Assembly: GCF_021739485.1 (NCBI RefSeq)
Contig: NZ_JAJFNK010000034.1
Location: forward strand, 1-54,640
Direction: 5' to 3'
DNA length: 54,640 nt
DNA from: Alicyclobacillus tolerans
GTDB lineage: Bacteria > Bacillota > Bacilli > Alicyclobacillales > Alicyclobacillaceae
Position numbers and translations under genes: made by a program. Of this stretch, positions 7,881 to 16,734 are shown piece by piece. How positions within the stretch are numbered: position 1 is the stretch's first letter; each line of letters begins with the position of its first letter. The notes under the pieces were generated by a model. The model searched no databases. It saw only the letters and a program-made list of their open reading frames with translations, and had not been told where the DNA came from.

Positions 7881-9053
7881 ATGAGACGACGGAATGCGAT
7901 GTTCACGGCTGTTTCCATATCTGTAATCGCGTTGGCGGGCGTATGGGGTGCATTATCCGGGGATTTTGCGCATGCCGCTACGCGTTCGAAACAGGTACAA
8001 CCTGTCACACCAAATGTAAAAAATGCCGCCTATACCGTGGAAAATGGAATCAAGGTGTTTCATCTTACTGCGGAACAGGTTCGCCAAGAAGTTTCCAAGG
8101 GCGTATATGCAAATGCTTGGGGTTACAATGGGGGCACTCCGGGACCGACCATCGTTGTTAATCAGGGGGACAAAGTTCGCATTGTGGTCACCAATCACTT
8201 ACCCGATGCCACGAGCGTTCATTGGCACGGATTGATCGTCCCCAACAGTATGGATGGAGTCCCTGGAGCAGAGCCTAGCCCCGAAATTCAACCAAGCAAA
8301 AGTTACACGTACGAATTTACTGTCAAACAGGCAGGCACCTTCATGTATCACTCCCATGTGGACGTAGCCAAGCAAGAAATGATGGGGCTGGATGGAATGT
8401 TTATCTCTCTACCAAAGGGTGGGGATGTGGTCAATGGTCAACCCGTTAATCGGGACTACACACTCCTCTTGCAGGAATGGGACTTAGTCAATCCACCCCA
8501 ATCGAAACCGGGTATTGCCGCGACGCAAGGGATGGGATCAAATAGCATGACCAGTGGCATGAATGGTGGTTACGGGGAAGGTCAAGTACCAGCCGGAACC
8601 TATGATGTGAATCCCGAAAGCATGAGTTGGAACATTTTCACGCTGAATGGAAAGCAATTTCCCGCGACAGCATCGATGGAAGTGAAGAAGGGTGATAAGG
8701 TCCTCGTAAGATTGGGAAACCTGAGTATGCAAAATCACCCCATGCATTTACATGGGCACGATTTTACCGTTGTTGCCAAAGATGGTATACCTTTACCGAA
8801 AAGTGCTCAGTACGAGGCCAACACCATTGATGTTGCGCCTGGGGAAACATATGACGTTGAGTTTACAGCGGACAATCCGGGTACCTGGGTGTTTCATTGT
8901 CACTTACCACACCATACTTCTGGACCCAATGGCGGAGACGGGGGCATGCTGACTACATTCCATTACCAGGGCACTCCGTGGCCGTCCGGCTTGAATACCA
9001 CGTCGGCCAAGACAGGCAATATGGGAGGAATGAATACAGGGTCAGCAGATTAA
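7881..9053 (+). CDS. Exported two-domain multicopper oxidase
   Basis: This 390-residue protein starts with a typical signal peptide (RRR, hydrophobic residues 8-24, cut near AHAA at 30-33). It carries the copper motifs HWHG (H114/H116), MYHSH, HPMHLHGH and WVFHCHLPHH. The C-terminus is Gly/Met/Thr-rich. AGGTGGAGGG precedes the ATG. It is closely similar to the leaderless oxidase at 3573..4529, including the downstream KQEMMG(L)xGMF block, so the two are paralogues. As an extracytoplasmic enzyme it likely oxidises Cu(I) to less toxic Cu(II) or oxidises phenolics or metals. It seems to be transcribed alone, with a large hairpin at 9231-9284 downstream. Confidence 0.88.
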   Translation: MRRRNAMFTAVSISVIALAGVWGALSGDFAHAATRSKQVQPVTPNVKNAAYTVENGIKVFHLTAEQVRQEVSKGVYANAWGYNGGTPGPTIVVNQGDKVRIVVTNHLPDATSVHWHGLIVPNSMDGVPGAEPSPEIQPSKSYTYEFTVKQAGTFMYHSHVDVAKQEMMGLDGMFISLPKGGDVVNGQPVNRDYTLLLQEWDLVNPPQSKPGIAATQGMGSNSMTSGMNGGYGEGQVPAGTYDVNPESMSWNIFTLNGKQFPATASMEVKKGDKVLVRLGNLSMQNHPMHLHGHDFTVVAKDGIPLPKSAQYEANTIDVAPGETYDVEFTADNPGTWVFHCHLPHHTSGPNGGDGGMLTTFHYQGTPWPSGLNTTSAKTGNMGGMNTGSAD

Positions 9054-9230
9054 ACGACATCGAGAGCTTCTTCCAAAGGCATGCACATGAGCAATTTGAA
9101 ATCGAATTAGGGCACGTATCGGGACGGATCAGGACGGATCAGGTGTTTTGGCCATCGCAAGATGGTAAAAGCTGACGTAATTGTCCCAAACTTGCTAGGT
9201 GCAATGACCATATATCTTGGAGAAAGGATA

Positions 9231-9284
9231 GACGCCCCTCTTCCCGTGGTGCTGCGCCAACAGCATCACGGGAAGAGGGGCGTC
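9231..9284. terminator. Large 24-bp-stem hairpin after the multicopper oxidase
   Basis: Arms 9231-9254 (starting GACGCCCCTCTTCCCG) and 9261-9284 are complementary at 23 of 24 positions, the exception being a G-T pair, around a 6-nt loop (CGCCAA). The stem is GC-rich but no T-tract follows. The role may be transcription termination or mRNA 3'-end protection of the oxidase transcript. Confidence 0.55.
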
Positions 9285-9507
9285 CCAATGGTGCAGAGGT
9301 AATAATTGTTAAGGGAGATTCAACTCGGGAAATCACAGCGACCACAAGGAGTCATTTTAGTCCTGCATTGACAGGTCGTTATGGTATCAGTACATGCGAC
9401 CGTATAACAACAAACTGTCATCATTCTTTATGGGCTATTGAACCGAACCTGTCACCCTTCGGAGGTATACCTTGGATTAGGATAAACTTATACAGGGGGA
9501 ATCATCA

Positions 9508-9873
9508 GTGTCCGATGAAATGGAAATGCTGGAATCATTAAACTCAGAGAATGAGATGATTACTTGCGGACAGTGGGTTCATATCATAGATGACGTTGGC
9601 CAAGAGTTTGCGGGCTATGACGGAATCGCGGTGCTCGTTCATGAAAACACCGTTGCGGTTAAAATTGACTATTTCACGGATAACCTAGAGATCGATACAT
9701 GCACCTGTACTTTCCCACAAAGTGACATTGTTCCTCTGACCGATCACGAGATTAGGGAGGCCGAATTATTCAACCAAATCATGACGCAGTTCGTAAAGCT
9801 GTACCAGGCCCTTGAAAGTAGAAATTACATCGGAGCTTTACGGATTCTGTTTAAAGGCCAATTTGGTCCGTAG
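9508..9873 (+). CDS. Hypothetical 121-residue acidic protein
   Basis: I do not recognise a family. The protein is acidic and soluble, with a compact beta-rich-looking middle (WVHIIDDVGQEFAGYDG to VKIDYFTDN), a CTCTF motif near residue 71 and a helical C-terminus (EAELFNQIMTQFVKLYQALE). The GTG start at 9508 follows AGGGGGAA, which supports real translation. The middle resembles short SH3-like or accessory barrels seen in many unknown Bacillota proteins, but this is only an impression. It stands alone between the multicopper oxidase and the DUF4396 gene on the other strand. Confidence 0.6.
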   Translation: MSDEMEMLESLNSENEMITCGQWVHIIDDVGQEFAGYDGIAVLVHENTVAVKIDYFTDNLEIDTCTCTFPQSDIVPLTDHEIREAELFNQIMTQFVKLYQALESRNYIGALRILFKGQFGP

Positions 9874-10156
9874 TTTGTTGCGGACATTCGTTCATCGTCT
9901 TTGTAATGGTGCATCACATAACAACTTCACGTTCATCATCCATCCAATAGAGTCGGTCGTGTAATATGCGACGATAATGTAGAATCTTTGTGCCTGACAA
10001 TCGATGAAACATTCTCTTCCACCAATAGCTTGGATGTACCGTCGCTCTTGGCCTGACTTCATGCCGTATCTTTAATCGTCACAGTCGTAGAGATGTAGAT
10101 TTAATAGATATCTCAAAAAGACGTGGTACCCCATGACGGACATACATGCCTGAATT

Positions 10157-10879
10157 TTATTCGTGAACGTGTTTCACAAGATGGATGGGTTCAGAACCGC
10201 CGTGGCCCATGACATGTGCACTTCCCATCCCGTGCTTCATCCCTTTCGAGACCATCCACCAGTTGATGGGGTATGTGACCACAGAACCGACAAGGATACT
10301 CATGGACATGACAAACCAGAAACCGAACGACCATGGGGACATGACGGACCAAAGGCTCATCAAATAAACCATGGTCGGAAACATACCCAAAACCATGAAT
10401 GTGAGTGAAAGCAGCTCGGCCCAAAACCCCGTACGGAGTGCGGATTGAAGCGATATGTGATTCATGTGCATCATCGGAATGGTTTGAAACAACAGCCATC
10501 CGACTAAAAATCCGACGATGTACTCGACAACCATGTCACCATACATCGGCATACCAAGCAAGGATGTGACAACGGCAGCCCCTACAATACCAAGGGCATC
10601 CCCGGCAACACAATGAATTACGGATCCAGTTGCCTGCTTCCACATCGGAGCGACAAATTCATCATGTGTACCAGGTCTTGGCTCTCGGCAACTTGTCACG
10701 TAAAGCGCAAGCCCTATAACACCCAAGTAAAGGGTAATGAGGGTCCAGGCCACCTTCATCATCGACATGATTTCCGGTTGATTTCGTAAATCAACGAGTA
10801 ACCAGACCGAACTGGCTATCGAAGAGACACCCCATATCATTGCAATCAATCCTATCACCACGCAAGTTTCGACCTCCAC
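10157..10879 (-). CDS. DUF4396 integral membrane protein
   Basis: This 240-residue protein has about six membrane helices. The core block (residues 80-200: HCVAGDALGIVGAAVV, the FLVGWLLFQ segment, MMHM, and SLQSALRTGFWAELLSL) fits the DUF4396 family as I know it, which is often found in copper-resistance gene neighbourhoods. The C-terminus is rich in Met and His (KHGMGSAHVMGHGG and HLVKHVHE), consistent with metal contact at the membrane surface. Activity is unknown; a role in copper transport or in assembling the nearby multicopper oxidases is an inference from context. Confidence 0.75.
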   Translation of the reverse strand: MEVETCVVIGLIAMIWGVSSIASSVWLLVDLRNQPEIMSMMKVAWTLITLYLGVIGLALYVTSCREPRPGTHDEFVAPMWKQATGSVIHCVAGDALGIVGAAVVTSLLGMPMYGDMVVEYIVGFLVGWLLFQTIPMMHMNHISLQSALRTGFWAELLSLTFMVLGMFPTMVYLMSLWSVMSPWSFGFWFVMSMSILVGSVVTYPINWWMVSKGMKHGMGSAHVMGHGGSEPIHLVKHVHE

Positions 10880-11393
10880 CTACAGTCTCATCCTGCAGTG
10901 TTGCAAATATGCCCCATGTTTATACTTGGTTCTCAACAGGCCCTACAGATATCGTACTGTCCGGCCGGACAAGTTTTAGCTTGCGGCAACCCTGGTGTGG
11001 GCAAAGATCAGCACAAGTCCAAATTAAGAATGCAAGAGTGACACCGCACTGACAGGTACCTGACCGTTCGGTTTGGAGCGAATTGATATTCGGCAGATGG
11101 TGGAACGCGCGCTACGCGATTTGGCGCTTGCAAATTCTAGAGAGATAAAAAACCTCGGGACACCAGCCTTTTCCTTTATGAATCTAAGGCATTCACCCCA
11201 TCATTCTCAAATACATGTTCATAGATTAAGTAGATTACAGCTATGGCGGGCACTCAAACATAGCGGTGTGTTGGATTCCACACATTTTCCACATATTTCT
11301 CATGTAGGATCGAACCTATGAATTTGTCTGTCAACAGACAGTGTGCCATTTTCCCGGGGGTCATGAACGACAGGTGGTTGAAGAAAGGAGAGG
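10880..11393. other. Intergenic region, about 0.5 kb
   Basis: No supported gene. An 82-codon plus frame (11073..11321) contains a faint resemblance to the C-terminal part of the DUF6431-like protein (a WRALKHSG stretch versus QVAKHSG), too weak to call a remnant. Confidence 0.35.
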
Positions 11394-12254
11394 GTGCAGT
11401 TGAGTCGTGCGCATGTTCGTAACGGCAAGAACAGAAGCAGGTGGCGGGCGACGGTTCTCATAATATGTTTCCTGCTCGTAGGAACTGGAGGATTTGTTCT
11501 TGACGAAATGATACAAGTTCGCGCTCCTGCAAAGTCTGGGAAGAAAGTTTTTGCAGTCCACCCCAAATCAATAACCAAGACCTCTCCTTCGCTTGTAGGA
11601 TCGAAGACGACAAGTCAACTTGTACTACCCAAGCAGGTCTTGATCAAAGTACCTGCACAATCCCAATTGCCAAAGTTGAAAAATGGGTGTGAAGTAACTA
11701 CCCTCTCCATGTTGCTTGCTGCGGTCGGACATCCCATCGATAAAATGGTTTTGGCCAAGGAAGAACCTCTAGACCGAACGAAACTCGTGATGGACTCCAA
11801 AGGGAACATCCAGTACTGGGGGAATCCAAACGTCGGTTTTGTCGGTAGCATATCTGGTTACGGATATGGAATTTACCACGGTCCCATGACGATATTTATT
11901 AATCAGCTGCTTCCAAGAAGCGCCAAGGATTTAACCGGCGATTCCTTTTCATCGATTCAGGCTGAAGTGGCAAAAGGCCATCCTGTGATGGTATGGACAA
12001 CGGCGACATTTCAACCCACCACTCTGTGGCAAACGTGGCAAAGTCCAGAAGGTCCGATTCGTGCAACCATGGAGGAACATGCAGTGCTGTTGGTGGGTTG
12101 GAACGGCCAACATTTGCTTGTGAACGACCCATTAACAGGAGTAGCCGCTGAAGCCGTGGACCCAAAACCGTTCATCGCTGCTTGGGAACAGTTAGGTAAA
12201 CAGGCAGTGACCGTCATTCCACAAGATACGATGGCACGATTTGCACCGCATTGA
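11394..12254 (+). CDS. Secreted C39-like cysteine peptidase (YvpB type)
   Basis: The 286-residue protein has a Lys/Arg-rich N-terminus and one hydrophobic segment (about residues 20-38) that could be a signal or anchor. The C39-like papain-fold domain follows from about residue 85: catalytic Cys in NGCEVTTLSMLL and catalytic His in EEHAVLLVGW, followed by the Asn/Asp-type NDPLTG block. Family members are exported peptidases or related hydrolases of unknown substrate. GTG 11394 lies only about 4 nt from GAAAGGAGAGG; TTG 11400 is better spaced and may be the true start. No adjacent lantibiotic genes suggest a bacteriocin processing role. Confidence 0.82.
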   Translation: MQLSRAHVRNGKNRSRWRATVLIICFLLVGTGGFVLDEMIQVRAPAKSGKKVFAVHPKSITKTSPSLVGSKTTSQLVLPKQVLIKVPAQSQLPKLKNGCEVTTLSMLLAAVGHPIDKMVLAKEEPLDRTKLVMDSKGNIQYWGNPNVGFVGSISGYGYGIYHGPMTIFINQLLPRSAKDLTGDSFSSIQAEVAKGHPVMVWTTATFQPTTLWQTWQSPEGPIRATMEEHAVLLVGWNGQHLLVNDPLTGVAAEAVDPKPFIAAWEQLGKQAVTVIPQDTMARFAPH

Positions 12255-12387
12255 AGGCGTCAAACACACCAACTGACAGCTATGATGTTTTCGTAAAACT
12301 GAAAGGACCCATGTCCAGGATGCTTCAGGACGCGCATATGCTCTACCGTATGGCTCAGCGTTTGACACCGGAAAGGGGTAGATTGGA

Positions 12388-12801
12388 TTGTTATTTATCA
12401 CCAGCCTCATGGGTTCCTTGATCGGTTTTTCGGTTTGTTATGGTTTAATGAGTCAACGAGCGGAGCGCATACCTCATCCGATGCGCATGAAGATGTGCAT
12501 GGGTAATAGTATGGCATTGTCCTTTCCTTTCACGATGTTTGTAGAAACGACCACCGGCAGCAAGTGGGTAAGTGTCTTGATTAGTCTTATTGTAATAATC
12601 ACCACTCTCTACTTCATCTTTGGTCCACGTCATTCCCTCGATATGATGGAGGCCATTTTGTCCGTCATTATGGGGACTGCCATGGGTGTCATGTTACTTG
12701 GAATAATGAGTGTCGGTGTAATTTGGATCCTTCAATTGGGAACACTAGGTGTCGAGATGGCCTTGTTGGGGATTCTCCTAAGAAAACGGGGGTGGAGTTA
12801 G
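12388..12801 (+). CDS. Small four-helix membrane protein of the copper region
   Basis: The 137-residue product is hydrophobic throughout, with about four membrane helices (4-20, 43-55, 60-78, 90-130). It has Met-rich segments such as HPMRMKMCMGNSM and IMGTAMGVMLLGIMSVG. Start TTG 12388 follows GAAAGGGGT. I do not recognise the family. Its Met clusters and its position 60 bp before the CsoR promoter suggest, but do not show, a copper-related function. The upstream C39 gene ends 133 bp earlier, and the two could share a transcript. Confidence 0.65.
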   Translation: MLFITSLMGSLIGFSVCYGLMSQRAERIPHPMRMKMCMGNSMALSFPFTMFVETTTGSKWVSVLISLIVIITTLYFIFGPRHSLDMMEAILSVIMGTAMGVMLLGIMSVGVIWILQLGTLGVEMALLGILLRKRGWS

Positions 12802-12863
12802 GCGAGGAGAAAAGATTCCTTAAGATAGCGTGTTGAATCGAGAGCATCCAACCCGTTTCGACA

Positions 12864-12892
12864 TTACATACCTTGCTAGGGTATGGTATACT
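12864..12892 (+). promoter_or_regulatory. CsoR-type operator overlapping the cop promoter
   Basis: CATACC-TTGCTAG-GGTATG (12867-12885) is a clean inverted repeat resembling CsoR operators of the Bacillus copZA type (TACCC...GGGTATGG). It lies between a weak -35 (TTACAT, 12864) and a -10 (TATACT, 12887-12892) with 17-bp spacing, so a bound repressor would block RNA polymerase. It precedes csoR-copA-copZ, implying Cu(I)-relieved autoregulation. Confidence 0.72.
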
Positions 12893-12934
12893 TGAGGCGA
12901 TGTAAAAACGATTGCCCGAAATGGAGGAAGTTCC

Positions 12935-13252
12935 ATGGACGAGTTATATACCACGCATACCGAATCCGGCCATTCACACAGCTACGGCTCGATGAAGAGT
13001 GATTTGATGCTGCGGTTAAAGCGAATTGAAGGACAGGTTCGGGGAATTGAACGCATGGTGGATGAAGACCGGTACTGCGTCGACATTCTAGTGCAAATTT
13101 CGGCGATTAAGAATGCCTTACATCAAGTGGCGTTAGCTTTATTGGAGTCGCATACGCGCGGCTGTGTCGCGGATGCGATCTCCAGTCACAATGGTGGGGA
13201 ACAGAAGATTGATGAATTGATGGATGTGATTCGGAAATTTACTAAGGGGTGA
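12935..13252 (+). CDS. csoR: Copper-sensing repressor CsoR
   Basis: This 105-residue all-helical protein has the CsoR Cu(I)-binding set: C48 in RYCVDIL, H73 in ESHTRGC and C77. It also has the conserved RLKRIEGQVRGIERM block that forms the DNA-binding face. Apo-CsoR tetramers repress; Cu(I) binding releases DNA. A His-containing N-terminal extension (residues 1-20) is present. The ATG follows GGAGG at good spacing. The gene heads the csoR-copA-copZ cluster directly behind its own operator. The C-H-C set argues for copper rather than the Ni/Co (RcnR) or formaldehyde (FrmR) members. Confidence 0.93.
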   Translation: MDELYTTHTESGHSHSYGSMKSDLMLRLKRIEGQVRGIERMVDEDRYCVDILVQISAIKNALHQVALALLESHTRGCVADAISSHNGGEQKIDELMDVIRKFTKG

Positions 13253-13295
13253 CCGACAGTGATTCGATACAGTGGTTACGAAGGAGGCAAGAAAT

Positions 13296-15683
13296 ATGGA
13301 AGCACTGGCCACTGAAATTACATTACCTGTGGAGGGCATGACGTGTGCGTCCTGTGCTGCACGAATTGAAAAAAACGTGAGCAAGATGCCAGGTGTAAAA
13401 GAGGTGAATGTTAATTTAGCGTCAGAGCGCGCACGTGTTGTTCTGGATGGGAACACGTCCTGGCATGACGTTGTGGAAAAGATTGAAAAAACGGGATATA
13501 AAGTACCGCTTCAGGAAGTGGACTTGAACATTGAAGGTATGACTTGTGCCGCTTGCTCGGCTCGGATTGAAAAAGTCGTGGGGAAGGTCCCGGGTATTGA
13601 TTCCATCCACGTGAACCTCGCGTCGGAAAAGGGCCACGTGGCTTTTATTCCTGGGTTAGTAAAGGAATCCGATATCATTGCAGCGGTGCAGAAAGCTGGA
13701 TACGGGGCGAAAGTCGCAGACGACTCGAAGGTCGAAGACGAACGAGCCAAAAAACAGCGTTTATACCGTATCGAGGTTCGCAAATTCTGGCTGTCTGCAG
13801 TCTTAATTTTCCCCTTAATTGCGCAGATGCTGTTTCAATTGGTGGGCGGACAACCGTTTCTCCCAAACTGGGTCAGTTGGATTCTGGCGACCCCGGTTCA
13901 GTTTTACATTGGTTGGCGTTTTTATAAAGGAGCCTACCATTCCCTACGGGGTGGAGCGGCCAATATGGACGTCTTAGTGGCCTTGGGGACGTCTGTTGCC
14001 TACGTATACAGTGCAGTGTTAACCGTCTTGGGGACACAGGATGTCTACTTTGATTCCTCCGCCACGGTTGTTACGTTGATTTTCCTTGGGAAACTGCTGG
14101 AGACCCGGGCGAAAGCGAAGTCTTCGGCAGCCGTTGAGCAACTGGCGAAACTCGGAGCCAAGGTCGCCCATGTGCTTCGAGATGGGACGGAAGTGGATGT
14201 CCCGGTTGAGGACTTACGCGTGGACGATGTTGTTCGGGTTCGTCCCGGTGAAAAGGTGCCGAGTGATGGCATGATTCTTGAGGGGACCACATTCGTTGAC
14301 CAGTCCTTCTTGACCGGTGAATCTATGCCCGTCGAAAAGCACCCCAGCGATGAAGTGGTCGGGGCTTCTGTGAATCAAAATCAGCCCTTTGTTATGCGAG
14401 TGACCAAGGTCGGTGCGGATACAATGCTGGCTCAAGTCATTCGTTTGGTTGACTTGGCTCAGGGTTCGAAAGCGCCTGTCCAGCGTTTGGCAGATAAAAT
14501 ATCTGGAATCTTTGTGCCAGTGGTCTTGGTCGTAGCTTTGGTCACCTTCTTGGCTTGGGGTATTGTCGCGGGATGGCCACACGCGTTGATTGCAGGTGTT
14601 GCCGTATTGGTCATCGCTTGTCCGTGTTCCTTGGGTCTTGCGACGCCAACGGCGATTATGGTCGGAACCGGCATGGGAGCAGAGGCCGGAATCCTTATCA
14701 AAGGCGGCGAGCACTTAGAGAATGCGCACAAGGTGAACACGGTCGTTTTTGATAAAACAGGAACACTCACGACGGGTCATCCAGAAGTTCGTGAGGTCTG
14801 GACAGCCCAAAATATTACCCAAGAGGAATTATTGCGGTTGGCCGCTGCCATTGAAAGTCAAAGTGAACACCCATTGGCTTCTGCTATCACTAAACATGCA
14901 ACAGCAAAGATACCAGTCATCCCCGCAGCGACCGACGTTCGAGCTGTAACCGGAATGGGCGTCGAAGGGACACTGGATGGGTCCCAAATTCGCATTGGCA
15001 ATCGACGCTGGTTTATGCAACTTGGGATCAAGGAGATTCCTGACCGGGTGTTGGAACACTTTGAAGAGCTTGCGTGGACAGCGGTTCTTGTGGCGGTGGA
15101 CGATCAGTTACTCGGCATCCTGGCAATCTCCGATGCTATTAAGGCGGATGCTGTGCAAACGGTAAAAGATCTTACAGGCATGGGAATCGACGTATGGCTG
15201 CTGACCGGAGATAATCGCCGAACGGCCGAGGCTGTAGCAAAGCAGGTTGGAATTCCGAACGTCATGGCCGAGGTCTTGCCGACGGATAAAGCGGCCAAAG
15301 TCCGTGAATTGAAGCAGGGGGGCCGGGTCATTGCGATGGTCGGAGACGGAATCAATGATGCGCCAGCACTCGCGTCTGCAGACGTTGGAATTGCGATGGG
15401 ATCTGGATCGGACATTGCCCTGGAAGCCGCAGACATTGCGTTGATGAACGCGGATACGCAAGGTGTTGTAGACGCCATTCGGCTGTCCAAGGTGACGATG
15501 CGAAAGATTCGACAGAACTTGTTTTGGGCGTTCTTTTACAATGTGCTGGGCATTCCGTTGGCGGCGCTGGGAATTCTCAGTCCAATTATCGCTGGCGCAG
15601 CTATGGCCCTGAGTTCAGTCAGTGTGGTATCCAACAGTTTGCTGCTTCGCCGTCAGTTTGCGCGCCATCGCACAGCGGCGTAA
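13296..15683 (+). CDS. copA: Cu(I)-exporting P1B-type ATPase CopA
   Basis: This 795-residue pump expels cytosolic Cu(I) using ATP. Two N-terminal metal-binding domains carry CxxC (C17/C20, and MTCAAC about 75 residues on). Eight membrane helices follow, with the transmembrane CPC site at 442-444. The phosphorylated Asp is D486 in DKTGTLT, and the hinge motif is [11 protein letters not shown] prefer ATG 13296, which has AAGGAGG 9 nt upstream, to an in-frame GTG at 13272. It lies 43 bp after csoR and 57 bp before copZ, and all three look co-transcribed from the CsoR-controlled promoter. CPC plus the Cys-pair N-domains indicate Cu(I)/Ag(I), not Zn/Cd. Confidence 0.95.
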   Translation: MEALATEITLPVEGMTCASCAARIEKNVSKMPGVKEVNVNLASERARVVLDGNTSWHDVVEKIEKTGYKVPLQEVDLNIEGMTCAACSARIEKVVGKVPGIDSIHVNLASEKGHVAFIPGLVKESDIIAAVQKAGYGAKVADDSKVEDERAKKQRLYRIEVRKFWLSAVLIFPLIAQMLFQLVGGQPFLPNWVSWILATPVQFYIGWRFYKGAYHSLRGGAANMDVLVALGTSVAYVYSAVLTVLGTQDVYFDSSATVVTLIFLGKLLETRAKAKSSAAVEQLAKLGAKVAHVLRDGTEVDVPVEDLRVDDVVRVRPGEKVPSDGMILEGTTFVDQSFLTGESMPVEKHPSDEVVGASVNQNQPFVMRVTKVGADTMLAQVIRLVDLAQGSKAPVQRLADKISGIFVPVVLVVALVTFLAWGIVAGWPHALIAGVAVLVIACPCSLGLATPTAIMVGTGMGAEAGILIKGGEHLENAHKVNTVVFDKTGTLTTGHPEVREVWTAQNITQEELLRLAAAIESQSEHPLASAITKHATAKIPVIPAATDVRAVTGMGVEGTLDGSQIRIGNRRWFMQLGIKEIPDRVLEHFEELAWTAVLVAVDDQLLGILAISDAIKADAVQTVKDLTGMGIDVWLLTGDNRRTAEAVAKQVGIPNVMAEVLPTDKAAKVRELKQGGRVIAMVGDGINDAPALASADVGIAMGSGSDIALEAADIALMNADTQGVVDAIRLSKVTMRKIRQNLFWAFFYNVLGIPLAALGILSPIIAGAAMALSSVSVVSNSLLLRRQFARHRTAA

Positions 15684-15740
15684 GTTTCTATGTGTGCAGA
15701 GAGCTGGAGGAGGACTCCCGGTGAAGGGAGGTGAAAAAAG

Positions 15741-15947
15741 ATGCAAACAGAAGTTCTGAAGGTCAAAGGCATGACGTGCAATCACTGCAAGCATGCGGTC
15801 GAGAGCGCATTGCAGGATTTGCCGAATATCACAAAAGCAACCGTTGACCTTGCTAAAGGTGAGGTCACCGTGGAAATGTCAGGCGAAGTCAGTCGAGAGA
15901 CCATTCGAGCCGCCATTGACGAGGCAGGTTACGAATTGGTTTCCTAA
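15741..15947 (+). CDS. copZ: Copper chaperone CopZ
   Basis: A single 68-residue HMA domain with the Cu(I) motif GMTCNHC near residue 12 and the conserved ending AIDEAGYELVS. It shuttles Cu(I) to CopA's N-terminal domains and possibly to CsoR. AAGGGAGGTG lies just upstream of the ATG. It is the third gene of the csoR-copA-copZ unit, and a hairpin (15976-16003) follows directly, probably ending or attenuating this transcript before the two-component genes. Confidence 0.94.
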   Translation: MQTEVLKVKGMTCNHCKHAVESALQDLPNITKATVDLAKGEVTVEMSGEVSRETIRAAIDEAGYELVS

Positions 15948-15975
15948 AAGTCCCTGTGTCGACATCGTACAAGTT

Positions 15976-16003
15976 GCCTGCCAACCAACATCAGTTGGCA
16001 GGC
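15976..16003 (+). terminator. Hairpin between copZ and the two-component genes
   Basis: GCCTGCCAAC (15976-15985) and GTTGGCAGGC (15994-16003) form a perfect 10-bp stem with an 8-nt loop. There is no T-tract, so it may act as a partial terminator or a processing site separating copper-efflux mRNA from the regulator genes. Confidence 0.6.
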
Positions 16004-16047
16004 TCGACTTGCCGAGAATAGGCACACAGATAGGAGGCTGGGCCTAC

Positions 16048-16734
16048 ATGCATAAAATTTTGGTCGTGGATGACGAAGGCCCCATGCGGCAATTGATTCG
16101 GATTTATCTCCAAAACGCAGGTTGTACGGTCGAAGAAGCGGCTAATGGGTCGGCTGCGTTAGAACGGTTCGAGAAAGACCGCCCGCAGCTTGTTGTCTTG
16201 GATTTGATGATGCCTGGGATGGATGGGTTTGAAACCTGCGGATACATGCGTGAAATGAATCGAGAGACTCCCATTTTGATGCTGACGGCTCGCACCACAA
16301 TTGAAGACAAAGTGGCCGGACTGTCCTGTGGAGCCGACGATTATCTGACGAAGCCTTTTGACGGTAGGGAGCTTGTGGCCCGCGTACAAACTTTACTCCG
16401 CAGAGTTCACTTAGAAGAAGAACAAACCCTCGAAGTAGGCGGTATGGACCTGAAAATCGACCTGGCCGGGCGCACGGTTGCGGTTGGCGATACCCCTATA
16501 GTCTTGACTCCGAAAGAGTTTGAGTTGCTTGTCCTGTTATCGAGACGGCCTGGGAGAACCTTCACACGGGAAGAAATTTTGGAGCGCGTATGGAATTATG
16601 AATACGAAGGAGAACCACGGACGGTCGACAGCCACGTGAAAAACCTGCGTGAAAAGCTTCGGGATGCAGGAATCACCCGTGATCCACTTAAAACCGTTTG
16701 GGGTGTGGGTTACAAGTTCGAGGTGGGAACTTGA
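16048..16734 (+). CDS. OmpR/PhoB-family response regulator
   Basis: The 228-residue protein has a receiver domain (residues 1-118) with the phospho-acceptor D52 in VVLDLMMPG, the acidic pair in VVDDEG and the conserved Lys in TKPFDGREL. A winged-helix DNA-binding domain follows (about 130-228, ending VWGVGYKFE). The frame is open further upstream, but ATG 16048 has TAGGAGG at proper distance and starts the receiver fold exactly. It overlaps the kinase gene by 4 nt, so the two form an operon. Proximity to copA-copZ suggests it regulates metal-envelope genes, which is an inference. Confidence 0.92.
   Translation: MHKILVVDDEGPMRQLIRIYLQNAGCTVEEAANGSAALERFEKDRPQLVVLDLMMPGMDGFETCGYMREMNRETPILMLTARTTIEDKVAGLSCGADDYLTKPFDGRELVARVQTLLRRVHLEEEQTLEVGGMDLKIDLAGRTVAVGDTPIVLTPKEFELLVLLSRRPGRTFTREEILERVWNYEYEGEPRTVDSHVKNLREKLRDAGITRDPLKTVWGVGYKFEVGT

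Noticed and set aside
11073..11321. 82-codon frame faintly similar to the end of the DUF6431-like protein
   Set aside because: Only an LKHSG-like stretch and general spacing agree; not enough to claim a remnant.
15976..16003. Hairpin considered as a copper-responsive riboswitch
   Set aside because: A simple 10-bp stem with no conserved aptamer features; termination or processing explains it.
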